NCBI GenBank assembly: GCA_002841395.1
Contig: PGZM01000004.1
Coordinates: forward strand, 135,842-199,841
Reading direction: 5' to 3'
Source of the DNA: Firmicutes bacterium HGW-Firmicutes-9
Lineage (GTDB): Bacteria > Bacillota > Clostridia > Christensenellales > CAG-138
Length of the DNA stretch: 64,000 nt
Part shown: piece after piece, positions 63,343 through 64,000 of the stretch
How the letters are laid out: every line of letters starts with the position of its first letter
Numbering within the stretch: position 1 is the stretch's first letter
Made by a program: the position numbers and the translations under genes
The notes under the pieces: generated by a model
The model's database searches: none
What the model saw: the letters and a program-made list of their open reading frames with translations, nothing else
Told to the model about the DNA's origin: nothing

Positions 63343-64000
<658 letters not shown>

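Overview
The window is a carbohydrate-uptake and carbohydrate-disassembly region from a bacterium. It is most consistent with an anaerobic Clostridia-type Firmicute of gut or plant-biomass origin. The signs are lipobox solute-binding proteins, two YesM/YesN-type two-component systems, a YesL (DUF624) protein, LacI regulators, strong Shine-Dalgarno sites and a moderately GC-rich codon bias. The species cannot be named from the sequence. I saw no rRNA, tRNA, CRISPR array, insertion sequence or prophage gene.

Left part (1-16 kb): a truncated GH127-like glycosidase and a GNAT protein lie on the minus strand. An Opp/Dpp-type peptide or oligosaccharide importer follows (binding protein, two permeases, two ATPases, a small membrane protein), with an unusual repeat-containing insertion in the second permease. 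Next are a glycerate kinase, a DUF2200 protein, and a sensor kinase/AraC-type response regulator pair.

Middle part (16-44 kb): a minus-strand group (binding protein, MFS transporter, beta-lactamase-fold hydrolase) diverges from two LplB/LplC-type permeases. These lead into a sucrose phosphorylase and then a run of eleven esterase or serine-hydrolase genes, interrupted only by a LacI regulator. None of them has a visible signal peptide. Two of the proteins lack the nucleophilic serine, and a third carries a serine-less N-terminal domain in front of a live one. Three large paralogues carry a C-terminal module resembling the copper-amine-oxidase N-terminal fold. A YesL-YesM-YesN set closes the island. 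I infer that the island imports acylated sugars (acyl-sucroses are the best guess) and strips them inside the cell.

Right part (44-64 kb): an acyltransferase-like gene, an NTF2-like/SDR pair, and a LacI regulator divergent from a long sugar locus. That locus holds two DegT-type PLP aminotransferases, a hydroxypyruvate-isomerase-like TIM barrel, a ChvE-MmsAB monosaccharide importer, two Gfo/Idh/MocA dehydrogenases, a xylose-isomerase-like protein, a PfkB kinase, mannitol- and sorbose-phosphate-type dehydrogenases, and the start of a glutamate dehydrogenase. Aminotransferases plus glutamate dehydrogenase in a sugar-import locus suggest breakdown of an amino sugar or amino-cyclitol. This is inference.

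Intercistronic hairpins follow all three binding-protein genes. Several good sigma-A-type promoters can be read, including a perfect consensus at 48403-48431.
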